In this document: positions 49,252 through 60,636 of the stretch, piece by piece
Position numbering within the stretch: position 1 is the stretch's first letter
How the letters are laid out: every line of letters starts with the position of its first letter
Assembly (NCBI RefSeq): GCF_016615955.1
Contig: NZ_CP067113.1
Location: 2,356,001-2,420,000 of the forward strand
DNA from: Luteimonas sp. MC1750
GTDB taxonomy: Bacteria; Pseudomonadota; Gammaproteobacteria; Xanthomonadales; Xanthomonadaceae
Length of the DNA: 64,000 nucleotides
Direction: 5' to 3'
The notes under the pieces: model-generated
The model's input: the letters and a program-made list of their open reading frames with translations, nothing else
The model's database searches: none
Told to the model about the DNA's origin: nothing
Position numbers and translations under genes: made by a program

Positions 49252-49328
49252 CCGGGCTGCGCGCCGCCGCCCCGCCTGCGGTAACGTCGGGGGCGCGCCG
49301 CCGGGGCGCGTGGCGGAGGTCCGGACCG

Positions 49329-50270
49329 ATGGCGATGCAGCTCAACGTGCAGGTGGCGGCCTGGCTCCATTCCCAGGTGACCGGCGGGGCCCCGCTGGAC
49401 CAGGTGCTGCCCGCCCTGCTGCGCCAGGGCTTCGACGAACTGCAGGTGCGGCGGATCTACAACGCGGTGCTGTCGGATCCGGACGGGTTCAAGGCCGGGT
49501 TCTCGCGCGTGGCCGCCGGCGAGCCCGGGGTGGCCCACAAGCTGCCCGAGGGGCAAGTCCACGCGCCGATCGCCCCGGCGCCGGCGACCGGCGGCGCTCC
49601 CCAGCCCCCGTTCGTCCCGGCGGCCCTGATCCGCACCGGCGGCCACGCCATCGCCTGCGACCACGGCGCGGTCCACGTCGCCTTCCGGCTGCAGCGCCCG
49701 CACGTGGTGCTGTTCGAGAACGTGCTGACCGCGGACGAGTGCGATGCGCTCATCGCCGAAGCCCAGCCGCGGCTGCGGCGCGCCGGCGTGGTCGACTCCG
49801 AACGCGGCGGCAGCAAGATCGACGAGCGCCGCACCAGCGAGCTGGCCGTGGTGCAGCGGGGCGCCTCGCCGCTGGTGACGCGGATCGATGCGCGCATCGC
49901 CACCATCACCGGCGTGCCGCTGGCGCAGGGCGAGCCGCTGCAGGTGATGCGCTACGGCGTCGGCGCCGAATACCAGCCGCACTACGACTACTTCGACCTG
50001 GGACGGCCGGGACAGGCCGCCAACCTGCGCAATGGCGGCCAGCGCATCGCCAGCCTGGTGGTCTACCTGAACGACGTCGAGGCCGGCGGCGAAACCACCT
50101 TTCCCCGCTGCGGCCTGGCCGTCGGGCCGCGCAAGGGCAGCGCGGTGTTCTTCGCCTATACCGACGCCCAGTCGCGCACCGACCCGATGTCCTACCACGC
50201 CGGTGCCCCGGTGACCCGCGGCGAGAAGTGGATCGCGACCCGCTGGATGCGCGAGCGCGAGTACGTCTGA
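49329..50270 (+). CDS. Fe(II)/2-oxoglutarate dioxygenase, prolyl-4-hydroxylase-like
   Basis: 313 residues. The C-terminal 190 residues follow the P4H alpha-subunit fold: 'PHVVLFENVLTADECDALI', the metal motif HxD in 'YQPHYDYFDLG', 'LVVYLNDVEAGGETTFPRCGLAVGPRKGSAVFF' and the distal 'SYHAGAPVTRGEKWIATRWMRE' with metal His and 2-oxoglutarate Lys. Bacterial members hydroxylate peptidyl proline, for example in elongation factor Tu. The first 90 residues are family-variable. A GGAGG lies about ten bases before the ATG. A TonB-dependent receptor follows after 33 bases on the same strand and may be co-transcribed. Confidence 0.9.
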   Translation: MAMQLNVQVAAWLHSQVTGGAPLDQVLPALLRQGFDELQVRRIYNAVLSDPDGFKAGFSRVAAGEPGVAHKLPEGQVHAPIAPAPATGGAPQPPFVPAALIRTGGHAIACDHGAVHVAFRLQRPHVVLFENVLTADECDALIAEAQPRLRRAGVVDSERGGSKIDERRTSELAVVQRGASPLVTRIDARIATITGVPLAQGEPLQVMRYGVGAEYQPHYDYFDLGRPGQAANLRNGGQRIASLVVYLNDVEAGGETTFPRCGLAVGPRKGSAVFFAYTDAQSRTDPMSYHAGAPVTRGEKWIATRWMREREYV

Positions 50271-50303
50271 GCGATTTCCCCCCGTCCCCCACCGGAGTTC
50301 CGC

Positions 50304-52676
50304 ATGTCCCCTCATCCGCTCCGCCTCGCCCTGCTTGCCGCCCTGCTTCCCGCCGCCGTCCAGGCCCAGGACACCCGCCCCGCCACCAGCCTCGACAACG
50401 TCATCGTCACCGGCACCCGCGTCAGCGACCGCACCGTGGCCGAATCGCAGTCGCCGATCGACATCATCACCAGCGAGGCCCTGCAGGCCACCGGCACCAC
50501 CGAGCTCGCCACCGCCCTGGCGCGCGCCCTGCCCTCGCTCAACTTCCCCCGGCCCGCGCTGACCGACGGGACCAGCGCCATCCGCCCGGCCCAGCTGCGC
50601 GGGCTGGCGCCCGACCAGGTGCTGGTGCTGGTCAACGGCAAGCGCCGCCACGCCTCGTCGCTGCTCAACCTCAACGGCACGATCGGCCGCGGCTCGGCGC
50701 CGGTGGACCTCAACACCATCCCGCTGGCGGCGATCGAACGCGTCGAGGTGCTGCGCGACGGCGCGTCGGCGCAGTACGGTTCCGACGCCATCGCCGGCGT
50801 GGTCAACGTGGTGCTGAAGGGCGCGCCGGGCACGGGCAGCGTGTCGGTCCGCCACGGCCGCTATTCGGCCGGCGACGGCGCCCAGACCCAGCTGGCCGGC
50901 GATGCCGGGCTGGCGCTGGGCGGCGACCGCGGCTTCCTCCACCTCTCCGCGCAGCTCGACCAGCAGGACCGCACCAACCGCGCGCGGCCGTTCGCCGGCA
51001 CGCCGGCCGCGACCCAGCCGGCGCTGGGCCAGAAGGCCTTCGTGATCGGCGACCCGGAGGTGGACGCCGGCGCGGCCGCGTTCAACGCCGGCTTCGACAT
51101 CGGCGACGCGCTTGCGCTGTACGCCTTCGGCTCGATCAGCAACCGCGACATCACCTCGTTCGCGTTCTTCCGCGCGCCGCGCAATCCGACGCAGAACATC
51201 CCGTCGATCTACCCGGACGGCTTCCTGCCGGAGATCAACAACGTCTCGCGCGACCGCGCCATCGTCGCCGGCCTGAAGGGCGGCCTTGGCGAGGCCTGGA
51301 GCTGGGATCTCGGCTTCAACCACGGCTACAACCACCTCGAGTTCTTCACCCGCAACACGCTCAACGCCAGCATCGGCGCCGATTCGCCGACCGCGTTCTA
51401 CGACGGCGCGCTGGAGACCACCCAGAACATCGCCAACTTCGACCTCAGCCGGCAGCTCGACTGGGGTCTCGCCTATCCGGCCGCGCTGGCCGTGGGCGTG
51501 GAGCTGCGCAACGAGAAGTGGAACCAGTCGCCGGGCGAATACGGCTCGTACACGCAGCCCGACCTGTCGCGGCCGGGCGGGGCGCAGGGCTTTGGCGGCT
51601 TCGCGCCGGAGGTCTCCGGCGCCTACTCGCGCGACAGCCATGCGGTCTACGCCAGCCTCGAGGCCGACGTCAGCGAACAGTTCTCCGCCGGCATCGCCGG
51701 CCGCTACGAGGACTACGACGACTTCGGCAGTCAGGCCTCGGGCAAGCTCTCCGCGCGGTACGCGTTCACCGATGCGGTCGCCCTGCGCGGCACGGTGTCC
51801 AGCGGCTTCCGCGCGCCGTCGCTGGCCCAGCAGTACTTCCAGACCGTGAGCACGGTCTTCCTGGCCGGCATCCCCGACCCGTTCGAGATCCGCACCTTCC
51901 CCGCGTCCAGCGCGGTGGCCCAGGCCTTTGGCGCCGAGCCGCTGCAGCCGGAGGAGTCGCTGTCGTACAGCCTCGGCCTGGTGCTGCAGCCGGCCGACCG
52001 GCTCTACGTCACCGTCGACGCGTACCACATCGAGGTCGACGACCGGATCGCGCTGTCGTCCAACCTCACCGGCAACGCGGTGCGCGCACTGCTGGAGTCG
52101 CGCGGCATCTTCGGCGTCAACGGCGGCCGCTATTTCACCAATGCGATCGACACCCGCACTCAGGGCGTCGACGTGGTGGCGAACTACGGCCTGGACCTCG
52201 GCGGCGGCACCCTCGACCTGACCGCGGGCTGGAACTACACGGACACGGAAATCACCCGCATCGCGCCCAATCCCGAGGAACTCGAGTCGGCCGGACTCGA
52301 CCTCGAGCGCATCGACCGCACCGAGATCGGCCGCATCGAGGACGGCTTCCCCAACACCAAGCTGCTGCTTTCGGGCACCTGGTCGCTGGCGTCGTGGAAC
52401 TTCAGCCTGACCGGCACCCGCTACGGCAGCGTCACCACGCGCCAGGCGAACCCGGTGAACGACCAGACCTACGACGCGAAATGGCTGCTCGACGCCGCGG
52501 CGTCGTGGAAGGCCGACCGCTGGACGCTGACCCTGGGCGCGGACAACGTGCTCAACGAATACCCGGACGAGAACAGCTTCGCCAACTCGACCAACGGCCA
52601 GTTTCCGTACAGCAACCTGTCGCCGTTCGGCTTCAACGGCGCCTTCGTCTACGGCCGCGTCGCGTACACGTGGTAA
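50304..52676 (+). CDS. TonB-dependent outer-membrane receptor
   Basis: 790 residues. A signal peptide (cleavage after AVQA-Q) is followed by the TonB-box-like 'DNVIVTGTR', a plug domain (about 40-165; 'RPAQLRGLAPDQVLVLVNGKRRHASS' and 'VEVLRDGASAQYGSDAIAGVVNVVLKG') and a 22-strand barrel that ends in an aromatic residue (VAYTW). Such proteins import siderophores, cobalamin or carbohydrates using TonB energy; no ligand is evident. A GGAG precedes the ATG. A REPIN follows seven bases after the stop. Confidence 0.93.
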   Translation: MSPHPLRLALLAALLPAAVQAQDTRPATSLDNVIVTGTRVSDRTVAESQSPIDIITSEALQATGTTELATALARALPSLNFPRPALTDGTSAIRPAQLRGLAPDQVLVLVNGKRRHASSLLNLNGTIGRGSAPVDLNTIPLAAIERVEVLRDGASAQYGSDAIAGVVNVVLKGAPGTGSVSVRHGRYSAGDGAQTQLAGDAGLALGGDRGFLHLSAQLDQQDRTNRARPFAGTPAATQPALGQKAFVIGDPEVDAGAAAFNAGFDIGDALALYAFGSISNRDITSFAFFRAPRNPTQNIPSIYPDGFLPEINNVSRDRAIVAGLKGGLGEAWSWDLGFNHGYNHLEFFTRNTLNASIGADSPTAFYDGALETTQNIANFDLSRQLDWGLAYPAALAVGVELRNEKWNQSPGEYGSYTQPDLSRPGGAQGFGGFAPEVSGAYSRDSHAVYASLEADVSEQFSAGIAGRYEDYDDFGSQASGKLSARYAFTDAVALRGTVSSGFRAPSLAQQYFQTVSTVFLAGIPDPFEIRTFPASSAVAQAFGAEPLQPEESLSYSLGLVLQPADRLYVTVDAYHIEVDDRIALSSNLTGNAVRALLESRGIFGVNGGRYFTNAIDTRTQGVDVVANYGLDLGGGTLDLTAGWNYTDTEITRIAPNPEELESAGLDLERIDRTEIGRIEDGFPNTKLLLSGTWSLASWNFSLTGTRYGSVTTRQANPVNDQTYDAKWLLDAAASWKADRWTLTLGADNVLNEYPDENSFANSTNGQFPYSNLSPFGFNGAFVYGRVAYTW

Positions 52677-52683
52677 CCACAGC

Positions 52684-52746
52684 CCTGTAGGAGCGGCTAA
52701 AGCCGCGATCGGCCTGGCCGCCATCGCGGCTGTAGCCGCTCCTACA
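52684..52746. repeat. REPIN after the TonB-dependent receptor gene
   Basis: A left arm (52684-52712) and an inverted right arm (52723-52746) around a ten-base loop. A further truncated inverted copy lies at 52767-52783. The left arm has an A change in its core (GGCTAAAGCC). Confidence 0.85.
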
Positions 52747-52845
52747 AACCTGCCGGCCCGGGGGCGGGCGTAGCCGCTCCTCGACGGCCGCGAGCCGTCC
52801 CGCGCGGCGTCCTCTATCCTGTCCTTCCCCCACGCGGATACGCGG

Positions 52846-54567
52846 ATGCCGCACCACACCGAACTCATCGCGATCCTGACGGTCGGCTTCGTGCTGGCCT
52901 ATGTCCTGGGGCTGGCCGCGCACCGGCTGCGGCTGTCGCCGCTGGTCGGCTACCTGGTCGCGGGCATCATCGCCGGGCCGTTCACGCCGGGCTTCGTCGG
53001 CGACCAGGCGCTGGCGCCGCAGCTCGCCGAGATCGGCGTGATCCTGCTGATGTTCGGCGTCGGCCTGCACTTCTCGATCCGCGACCTGATGGCGGTGAAG
53101 CACATCGCGATTCCGGGCGCGGTGGTGCAGATCTCGGTGGCGACCCTGCTCGGCTGGGGCCTGGCCGCGCTGATGGGCTGGCCGACGCTGCAGGGCATCG
53201 TCTTCGGCTTCTCGCTGGCGACCGCCAGCACCGTGGTGCTGCTGAGGGCCATGGAGCAGCGCCGCCTGCTCGAAACCACGCGCGGCCGGATCGCGGTGGG
53301 CTGGCTGATCGTCGAGGACCTGGCCTGCGTCATCGCCCTGGTGCTGATGCCGGCGGTGGCGAGCGTGTTCGGCAACGCCGCGGGCGAGCCGGTGTCCGCG
53401 GCCCGGCTGACGCTCGAGATCGGCAAGACCCTGGTGCAGGTGGCGCTGTTCGTCGCGGTGATGCTGGTGGTCGGGCGGCGGGTGATCCCGTGGATGCTCG
53501 AGCGCACCGCGGGCACCGGCTCGCGCGAACTGTTCACGCTGGCGGTGCTGTCGATCGCGCTGGGCATCGCGCTGGGTTCGGCGGAGCTGTTCGGCGTCTC
53601 GTTCGCGCTCGGCGCGTTCTTCGCCGGCATGCTGCTCAACGAGTCCGAGCTCAGCCACAAGGCGGCGCAGGATTCGCTGCCGATGCGCGACGCCTTCGCG
53701 GTGCTGTTCTTCGTCTCGGTGGGCATGCTGTTCGACCCGGCGATCCTGGTGCGCGAGCCGCTGCTGGTGCTGGCGACCACGCTGATCATCATGTTCGGCA
53801 AGTCGGCGGCGGCCTACCTGATCGTGCGCGCCTTCGGCCACCCCAAGTCCACCGCGCTGACGATCTCGGCCAGCCTGGCGCAGATCGGCGAGTTCGCCTT
53901 CATCATCGCGGCGCTGGGCGTGACGCTCGGGATCCTGCCGGAAGAGGGCCAGGACCTGGTGCTGGCGGGCGCGCTGATCTCGATCATGCTCAATCCGGTC
54001 TCGTTCGCGGTGGTCGACCGCTGGATCGCGCGGCAGGAAGCCTCGGCCAGTGCCGAGGCGAGCGCGGCCAACGACCGCGAGATCGCCGCGGATGCGGCCA
54101 GCCACCACCTGCCCGACTCGCTGGCCGGCCACGCCATCGTGGTCGGCTACGGACGGGTGGGCCAGCAGCTGGCCAGCCTGCTGCACGGCCGCGGCGTGCC
54201 GCTGGTGGTGGTGGAAGACGATGCCGACCGGGTCGACGCCGCACGCGCCGCCGGCCTGCACGCGGTGCGCGGCAACGTGGCGGCCGAGGCGGTGATGCTG
54301 GAAGCGGCGCCGCAGCGCGCGGCGATGGCGGTGTTCGCCATCCCCAACGCGCTGGAGGCCGGCGAGACCATCGCGCGGCTCAAGGCGCTCAACCCGGCGG
54401 TCACCGTGCTGGCCCGCGCGCACAGCGAGGCCGAGGTGAAGCACCTGCTCGAGCACGGCGCCGACGGCGCGGTGCTGGCCGAGCGCGAGCTGGCCTACTC
54501 CCTGGCCGAGATGGTCATGGCCACTCCCCCCTACCGCCCCCAGCGCCAGCCCGCCGGGGTTCTGTAG
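52846..54567 (+). CDS. ybaL: YbaL-type cation:proton antiporter (CPA2)
   Basis: 573 residues. The N-terminal 390 residues form about twelve membrane helices of the Na+/H+ exchanger fold ('LRLSPLVGYLVAGIIAGPFTPGFVGDQALAPQLAEIGVILLMFGVGLHFS'), closely matching E. coli YbaL. The C-terminal part (from about residue 423) is a TrkA-N/RCK nucleotide-binding domain ('HAIVVGYGRVGQQLASLLHGRGVPLVVVEDD'). It exports K+ or Na+ in exchange for H+. Its last two codons are CTG TAG supplied by a REP element, so the C-terminus ends right at the repeat. clpB converges on it. Confidence 0.92.
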   Translation: MPHHTELIAILTVGFVLAYVLGLAAHRLRLSPLVGYLVAGIIAGPFTPGFVGDQALAPQLAEIGVILLMFGVGLHFSIRDLMAVKHIAIPGAVVQISVATLLGWGLAALMGWPTLQGIVFGFSLATASTVVLLRAMEQRRLLETTRGRIAVGWLIVEDLACVIALVLMPAVASVFGNAAGEPVSAARLTLEIGKTLVQVALFVAVMLVVGRRVIPWMLERTAGTGSRELFTLAVLSIALGIALGSAELFGVSFALGAFFAGMLLNESELSHKAAQDSLPMRDAFAVLFFVSVGMLFDPAILVREPLLVLATTLIIMFGKSAAAYLIVRAFGHPKSTALTISASLAQIGEFAFIIAALGVTLGILPEEGQDLVLAGALISIMLNPVSFAVVDRWIARQEASASAEASAANDREIAADAASHHLPDSLAGHAIVVGYGRVGQQLASLLHGRGVPLVVVEDDADRVDAARAAGLHAVRGNVAAEAVMLEAAPQRAAMAVFAIPNALEAGETIARLKALNPAVTVLARAHSEAEVKHLLEHGADGAVLAERELAYSLAEMVMATPPYRPQRQPAGVL

Positions 54568-54590
54568 GAGCGGCTATAGCCGCTCCTAGA
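54562..54590. repeat. Single REP hairpin at the end of the YbaL-type gene
   Basis: A 24-base perfect palindrome (54565-54588; TAGGAGCGGCTA with TAGCCGCTCCTA, no spacer) holds the gene's TAG stop and lies 13 bases from the convergent clpB stop. It may act as a bidirectional terminator. Confidence 0.85.
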
Positions 54591-54602
54591 AGAGCGACCC
54601 GC

Positions 54603-57182
<2,580 letters not shown>

Positions 57183-57227
57183 GGGGTGACTCCAGGATCG
57201 GGGCCGGCCGCGCCGGCAATACCCCAA

Positions 57228-57255
57228 AGATGCGGTTTCCGCCCGGCGATTCAAG
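57228..57255 (-). promoter_or_regulatory. Sigma-32 heat-shock promoter of clpB
   Basis: Read on the minus strand: CTTGAA (57250-57255), 14 bases, CCGCATCT (57228-57235). This matches the RpoH consensus (CTTGAA, 13-14 bases, CCCCATNT) with one change. It points straight at clpB. Confidence 0.85.
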
Positions 57256-57267
57256 CCGCGCCGTGCG

Positions 57268-57302
57268 CCCCCTGCAGGAGCGGCCATGGCGCTCCTACAG
57301 GG
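57268..57302. repeat. Degenerate REP hairpin between clpB and otsB
   Basis: An imperfect single-unit hairpin (57268-57302) whose core reads GCGGCCATGGCGC. An ATG in its middle begins an in-frame extension of otsB, but this lies inside the repeat and lacks a ribosome site. Confidence 0.75.
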
Positions 57303-57336
57303 AATGCTCACACGGGGTCGGCCAGACTCGCTGACC

Positions 57337-58095
57337 ATGGCCGTGCCCACCCTGCTTCCACCACCGCCGCCCATCGACGACAGCTGCGCGCTGTTCCTCG
57401 ACGTCGATGGCACCCTGCTGGACTTCGCGCCGAGGCCCGATGACGTCGAGGTGCCGGACCGCCTGCGCGAGGCCCTGGCGGCCCTGCAGCAGCGCCTCGA
57501 CGGCGCGGTCGCGCTGGTCAGCGGCCGCTCGCTGGCCATGCTCGACACCCTGCTCGCCCCGCCGCGCCTGCCCGCCTCCGGCCTGCATGGCCTGGAGCGG
57601 CGGCATGGCCGTCGCCTGCAGCGCGCGCCGCGCGCACCCGCCGCGCTGGACCTGGTGCGCAGCGAAGCCGTACGCCTGGCTGCACGCCACCCCGGCGCCG
57701 TGGTCGAGGACAAGGGTTCCGCGGTGGCGCTGCACTGGCGCGCGGCCGGCCCCCATGCCGGCGCCGAGCTGCAGGCCTTCGCCCGCGCCGCGCTGCCGCG
57801 GCTGCCCGGCTACCGGCTGCAGCCGGGCAAGGCGGTGATCGAGCTGCGGCCGGCGGACACGCGTGGCCTGCGGGCCGACAAGGGCGCGGCCATCCTCGCC
57901 TTCATGCTGGAGGCGCCGTTCGCAGGCCGCCGGCCGGTGTTCGCCGGCGACGACGTGACCGACGAGGCCGGCTTCGCGGCGGTCAATGCCCAAGACGGCA
58001 TCAGCGTGCTGGTGGGTCCGCCGCGCGAGAGCGCCGCCCACTTCGCGCTGTCCGGCACCGCCGACGTGCACGCCTGGATCGGAGTCGCGGCATGA
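57337..58095 (+). CDS. otsB: Trehalose-6-phosphate phosphatase
   Basis: 252 residues from the ATG at 57337; a start at 57286 falls inside a REP and is rejected. The HAD-superfamily motif '[14 protein letters not shown]' (nucleophile Asp, acid Asp) is near the N-terminus, and '[17 protein letters not shown]' carries the Mg-binding acidic residues. It removes phosphate from trehalose-6-phosphate. The GH15 gene overlaps its end by four bases. The synthase gene otsA, usual next to otsB in relatives, is not seen here. Confidence 0.92.
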   Translation: MAVPTLLPPPPPIDDSCALFLDVDGTLLDFAPRPDDVEVPDRLREALAALQQRLDGAVALVSGRSLAMLDTLLAPPRLPASGLHGLERRHGRRLQRAPRAPAALDLVRSEAVRLAARHPGAVVEDKGSAVALHWRAAGPHAGAELQAFARAALPRLPGYRLQPGKAVIELRPADTRGLRADKGAAILAFMLEAPFAGRRPVFAGDDVTDEAGFAAVNAQDGISVLVGPPRESAAHFALSGTADVHAWIGVAA

Positions 58096-59888
58096 GCGCA
58101 AGCGGCATGAACGGAGGAACCAGCCTCGACCTCGGCCTGGTCGGCAACGGCAGCATCGCCGCGCTCATCGACGCGCAGGCGCGCGTGTCCTGGTGCTGCA
58201 TCCCGGCCTTCGACGGCGACCCGGCCTTCTGCGCCCTGCTGTCGCCCAAGGCCGGCGGCGGCGACTACGCCATCGAGCTCGAGGACTTCGCCGGCGCGAC
58301 CCAGGAGTACGTGAACAACACCGCGGTGCTGCGCACCGTGCTGCGCGACCGCCACGGCGGCGCGGTGGAGATCACCGACCTGGCCCCGCGCTGGCGCCAG
58401 CACGGGCGCTTCTACCGGCCGGTGATGCTGGTGCGCCGGCTGCGTCCCCTGTCGGGGCGCCCGCGTATCCGCATCGTGCTGCGTCCCTTGGCGAACTACG
58501 GCGCCGACGTGCCGGAGCAGACCTGGGGCAGCAACCATGTGCGCTACCTGCTGCCGGGGTTCACGCTCCGCCTGACCGGCGACGTGCCGGTGCGCCTGCT
58601 GCGCGAGTCCCTGCCCTTCGAGCTCGACGGCGACCGCCACCTGGTGCTCGGCCCCGACGAGACCCTGACCGAGCCGGTCGACCGCTTCGTCCGCAACGCC
58701 GAGCGCCAGACCGTCGAGTACTGGCGCGACTGGGTGCGCTACCTCTCGATCCCGCTGGAATGGCAGGACGCGGTGATCCGCAGCGCGATCACCCTCAAGC
58801 TCTGCCAGTACGAGGAAACCGGCGCGATCGTCGCCGCCATCACCACGTCGATCCCGGAGGCGCCGCACAGCCAGCGCAACTGGGACTACCGCTACTGCTG
58901 GCTGCGCGATTCGGCCTTCGTGGTGCGCGCGCTCAACCGCCTCGGCGCCACGCGCACGATGGAGGGCTACCTGCGCTACGTGCTCAACCTCGCCACCGGC
59001 GAGGACGGGCTGCAGCCGCTGTACGGCATCGCGTTCGAGAAGGAACTGGAAGAACACGAGGTGCCGGACCTGGCCGGCTACCGCGGCATGGGCCCGGTGC
59101 GCCGCGGCAACCTGGCCTGGGTGCAGAAGCAGCACGACGTCTACGGCAGCGTGGTCCTGGCCGCGACCCAGCTGTTCTTCGACCAGCGGCTGGCGCGCCC
59201 CGGTGACGTCGACGCCTTCCACCGCCTGGAACCGGTCGGCGAGCAGGCCTGGGAGCTCTACGACCAGCCCGACGCCGGCATCTGGGAATTCCGCGGACGC
59301 GCCGAGGTGCATACCTATTCCAGCGTGATGTGCTGGGCGGCCTGCGACCGGCTTGCACGGATCGCGACGCACCTCGGGCTCGCCGAGCGCGGCGCGCACT
59401 GGCGCGGGCGCGCCGACACCATGCGCGAGGCGATCCTGGCGCGCGCCTGGGACGCGGAGCTGGGGCACTTCGTCGAGTCGGCCGAGGGCCGGCGCCTGGA
59501 TGCCAGCCTGCTGCTGCTGGCCGAGCTCGGCTTCATCGAGGCCTCGGATCCGCGCTTCGTCGCCACGGTCGAGGCGATCGGCAGCCAGCTGCGACGCGGC
59601 ACGGGACTGTTCCGCTACATCGCCCCGGACGATTTCGGCTCGCCGGAAACCAGCTTCACCATCTGCAGCTTCTGGTACATCGACGCCCTGGCCGCGATCG
59701 GCCGCGTCGACGAGGCCCGCCAGCAGTTCGAAAGCCTGCTGGCACGGCGCAACCACCTCGGCCTGCTGTCGGAGGACATGGCCTTTGAGGACGGGGAAGC
59801 CTGGGGCAACTTCCCCCAGACCTATTCCCACGTCGGCATCGTGATCGCCGCGATGCGCCTGTCCCGGCCCTGGACCGACGCGGTCTGA
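58092..59888 (+). CDS. GH15 glycoside hydrolase (glucoamylase or trehalase type)
   Basis: 598 residues. The (alpha/alpha)6 catalytic domain has 'QRNWDYRYCWLRDSAFVVRALNRLG' and 'GLLSEDMAFEDGEAWGNFPQTYSHVGIVIAAMRL', both typical of bacterial GH15. The N-terminal beta-sandwich domain (about 1-220) is also present. Family activities include glucoamylase and trehalase; linkage to otsB by a four-base overlap favours a trehalose or maltodextrin role. No signal peptide is seen, so it should be cytoplasmic. A REPIN follows the stop by 28 bases. Confidence 0.9.
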   Translation: MSASGMNGGTSLDLGLVGNGSIAALIDAQARVSWCCIPAFDGDPAFCALLSPKAGGGDYAIELEDFAGATQEYVNNTAVLRTVLRDRHGGAVEITDLAPRWRQHGRFYRPVMLVRRLRPLSGRPRIRIVLRPLANYGADVPEQTWGSNHVRYLLPGFTLRLTGDVPVRLLRESLPFELDGDRHLVLGPDETLTEPVDRFVRNAERQTVEYWRDWVRYLSIPLEWQDAVIRSAITLKLCQYEETGAIVAAITTSIPEAPHSQRNWDYRYCWLRDSAFVVRALNRLGATRTMEGYLRYVLNLATGEDGLQPLYGIAFEKELEEHEVPDLAGYRGMGPVRRGNLAWVQKQHDVYGSVVLAATQLFFDQRLARPGDVDAFHRLEPVGEQAWELYDQPDAGIWEFRGRAEVHTYSSVMCWAACDRLARIATHLGLAERGAHWRGRADTMREAILARAWDAELGHFVESAEGRRLDASLLLLAELGFIEASDPRFVATVEAIGSQLRRGTGLFRYIAPDDFGSPETSFTICSFWYIDALAAIGRVDEARQQFESLLARRNHLGLLSEDMAFEDGEAWGNFPQTYSHVGIVIAAMRLSRPWTDAV

Positions 59889-59911
59889 CCATCGAGCCCG
59901 GGCCGCTCCGC

Positions 59912-60033
59912 TGCCACCTGTAGGAGCGGGTGCCACCTGTAGGAGCGGCTATAGCCGCGATCAGCCCCATCCGGCGCGATCCGCCGCCCTCGTGCGACGG
60001 GACGGCGATCGCGGCTGTAGCCGCTCCTACAGG
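59912..60033. repeat. REPIN after the GH15 gene, with a 19-base tandem duplication
   Basis: Arms at 59936-59962 and 60006-60033 flank a 43-base loop. The left flank is a 19-base tandem duplication (59912-59930 and 59931-59949, 18 of 19 identical) that adds a truncated third copy of the unit. The right arm contains the gloA stop codon. Confidence 0.85.
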
Positions 60034-60560
60034 GTGGGCATGGGGGTGGGCTGGATGACTTCGACCCAGTAGCCGTCGGGGTCCTTGATGAAGGCGATGT
60101 CCTTCATGCGGCCGTCGGTCAGGCGCTTCTGGAAGGTCACGCCCAGCGCCTCGAAGCGCTCGCAGGCGGCGCGCAGGTCGGGAACGCTCAGGCAGATGTG
60201 CCCGAAGCCGCGCGGCTCGGCATTGCCGTCGTGGTAGACCGGGCCGTCCTGCGACTCGGTGCCATGGTTGTGGGTCAGCTCCAGCACGCCCTGCAGGCCG
60301 GCCACCCAGGCCTTGCGCGCCGCGTCATCGTCGGGAATGTCGGCCGGGTCGACGAGCGCAAGGAAGTACAGCGAGAACGCCGCTTCGGCGAAGTGGCCTT
60401 GCCGCACCAGGCTGAAGCCGAGCACGCGGGTGTAGAAGTCCAGCGACGCCTTCGCGTCCTTGACCCGCAGCATGGTGTGGTTGAAGACGAAGCCCTGCGT
60501 GGCCGCGTCGCGCGGGGAGACGCCGGGGGTGCTGGACAAGGTGGCAACGGTGTCGGTCAT
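60027..60560 (-). CDS. gloA: Lactoylglutathione lyase (glyoxalase I), long form
   Basis: 177 residues, the longer zinc-type form found in Pseudomonas and eukaryotes. It isomerises the glutathione-methylglyoxal adduct. Vicinal-oxygen-chelate motifs are present: 'FNHTMLRVKDAKASLDFYTRVLGFSL' (metal His), 'LELTHNHGTE' (metal Glu) and 'GFGHICLSVPDL' and 'DPDGYWVEVIQP' (metal His and Glu). The ATG at 60560 follows a GAGGA; the ATG at 60575 is an alternative. The stop (TAG at 60027-60029) is supplied by a REP arm just after the natural end of the fold. Confidence 0.92.
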   Translation of the reverse strand: MTDTVATLSSTPGVSPRDAATQGFVFNHTMLRVKDAKASLDFYTRVLGFSLVRQGHFAEAAFSLYFLALVDPADIPDDDAARKAWVAGLQGVLELTHNHGTESQDGPVYHDGNAEPRGFGHICLSVPDLRAACERFEALGVTFQKRLTDGRMKDIAFIKDPDGYWVEVIQPTPMPTL

Positions 60561-60615
60561 GGTCGCGATCCTCATGGCTGGGGGAGATGGGAGCTGGCTG
60601 AAGCGTCGGAGGCTA

Positions 60616-60636
60616 CCTGTAGGAGCGGCTACAGCC
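60616..60636. repeat. REP half-element at the end of pgeF
   Basis: A single 21-base half-unit (CCTG then TAGGAGCGGCTACAGCC) with no partner arm. It provides the pgeF stop codon TAG at 60629-60631 and lies 56 bases from the gloA start. Confidence 0.8.

Noticed and set aside
57286..57336. An upstream ATG extending otsB by 17 codons
   Set aside because: It lies in a REP hairpin, lacks a ribosome site, and the family N-terminus starts after 57337.
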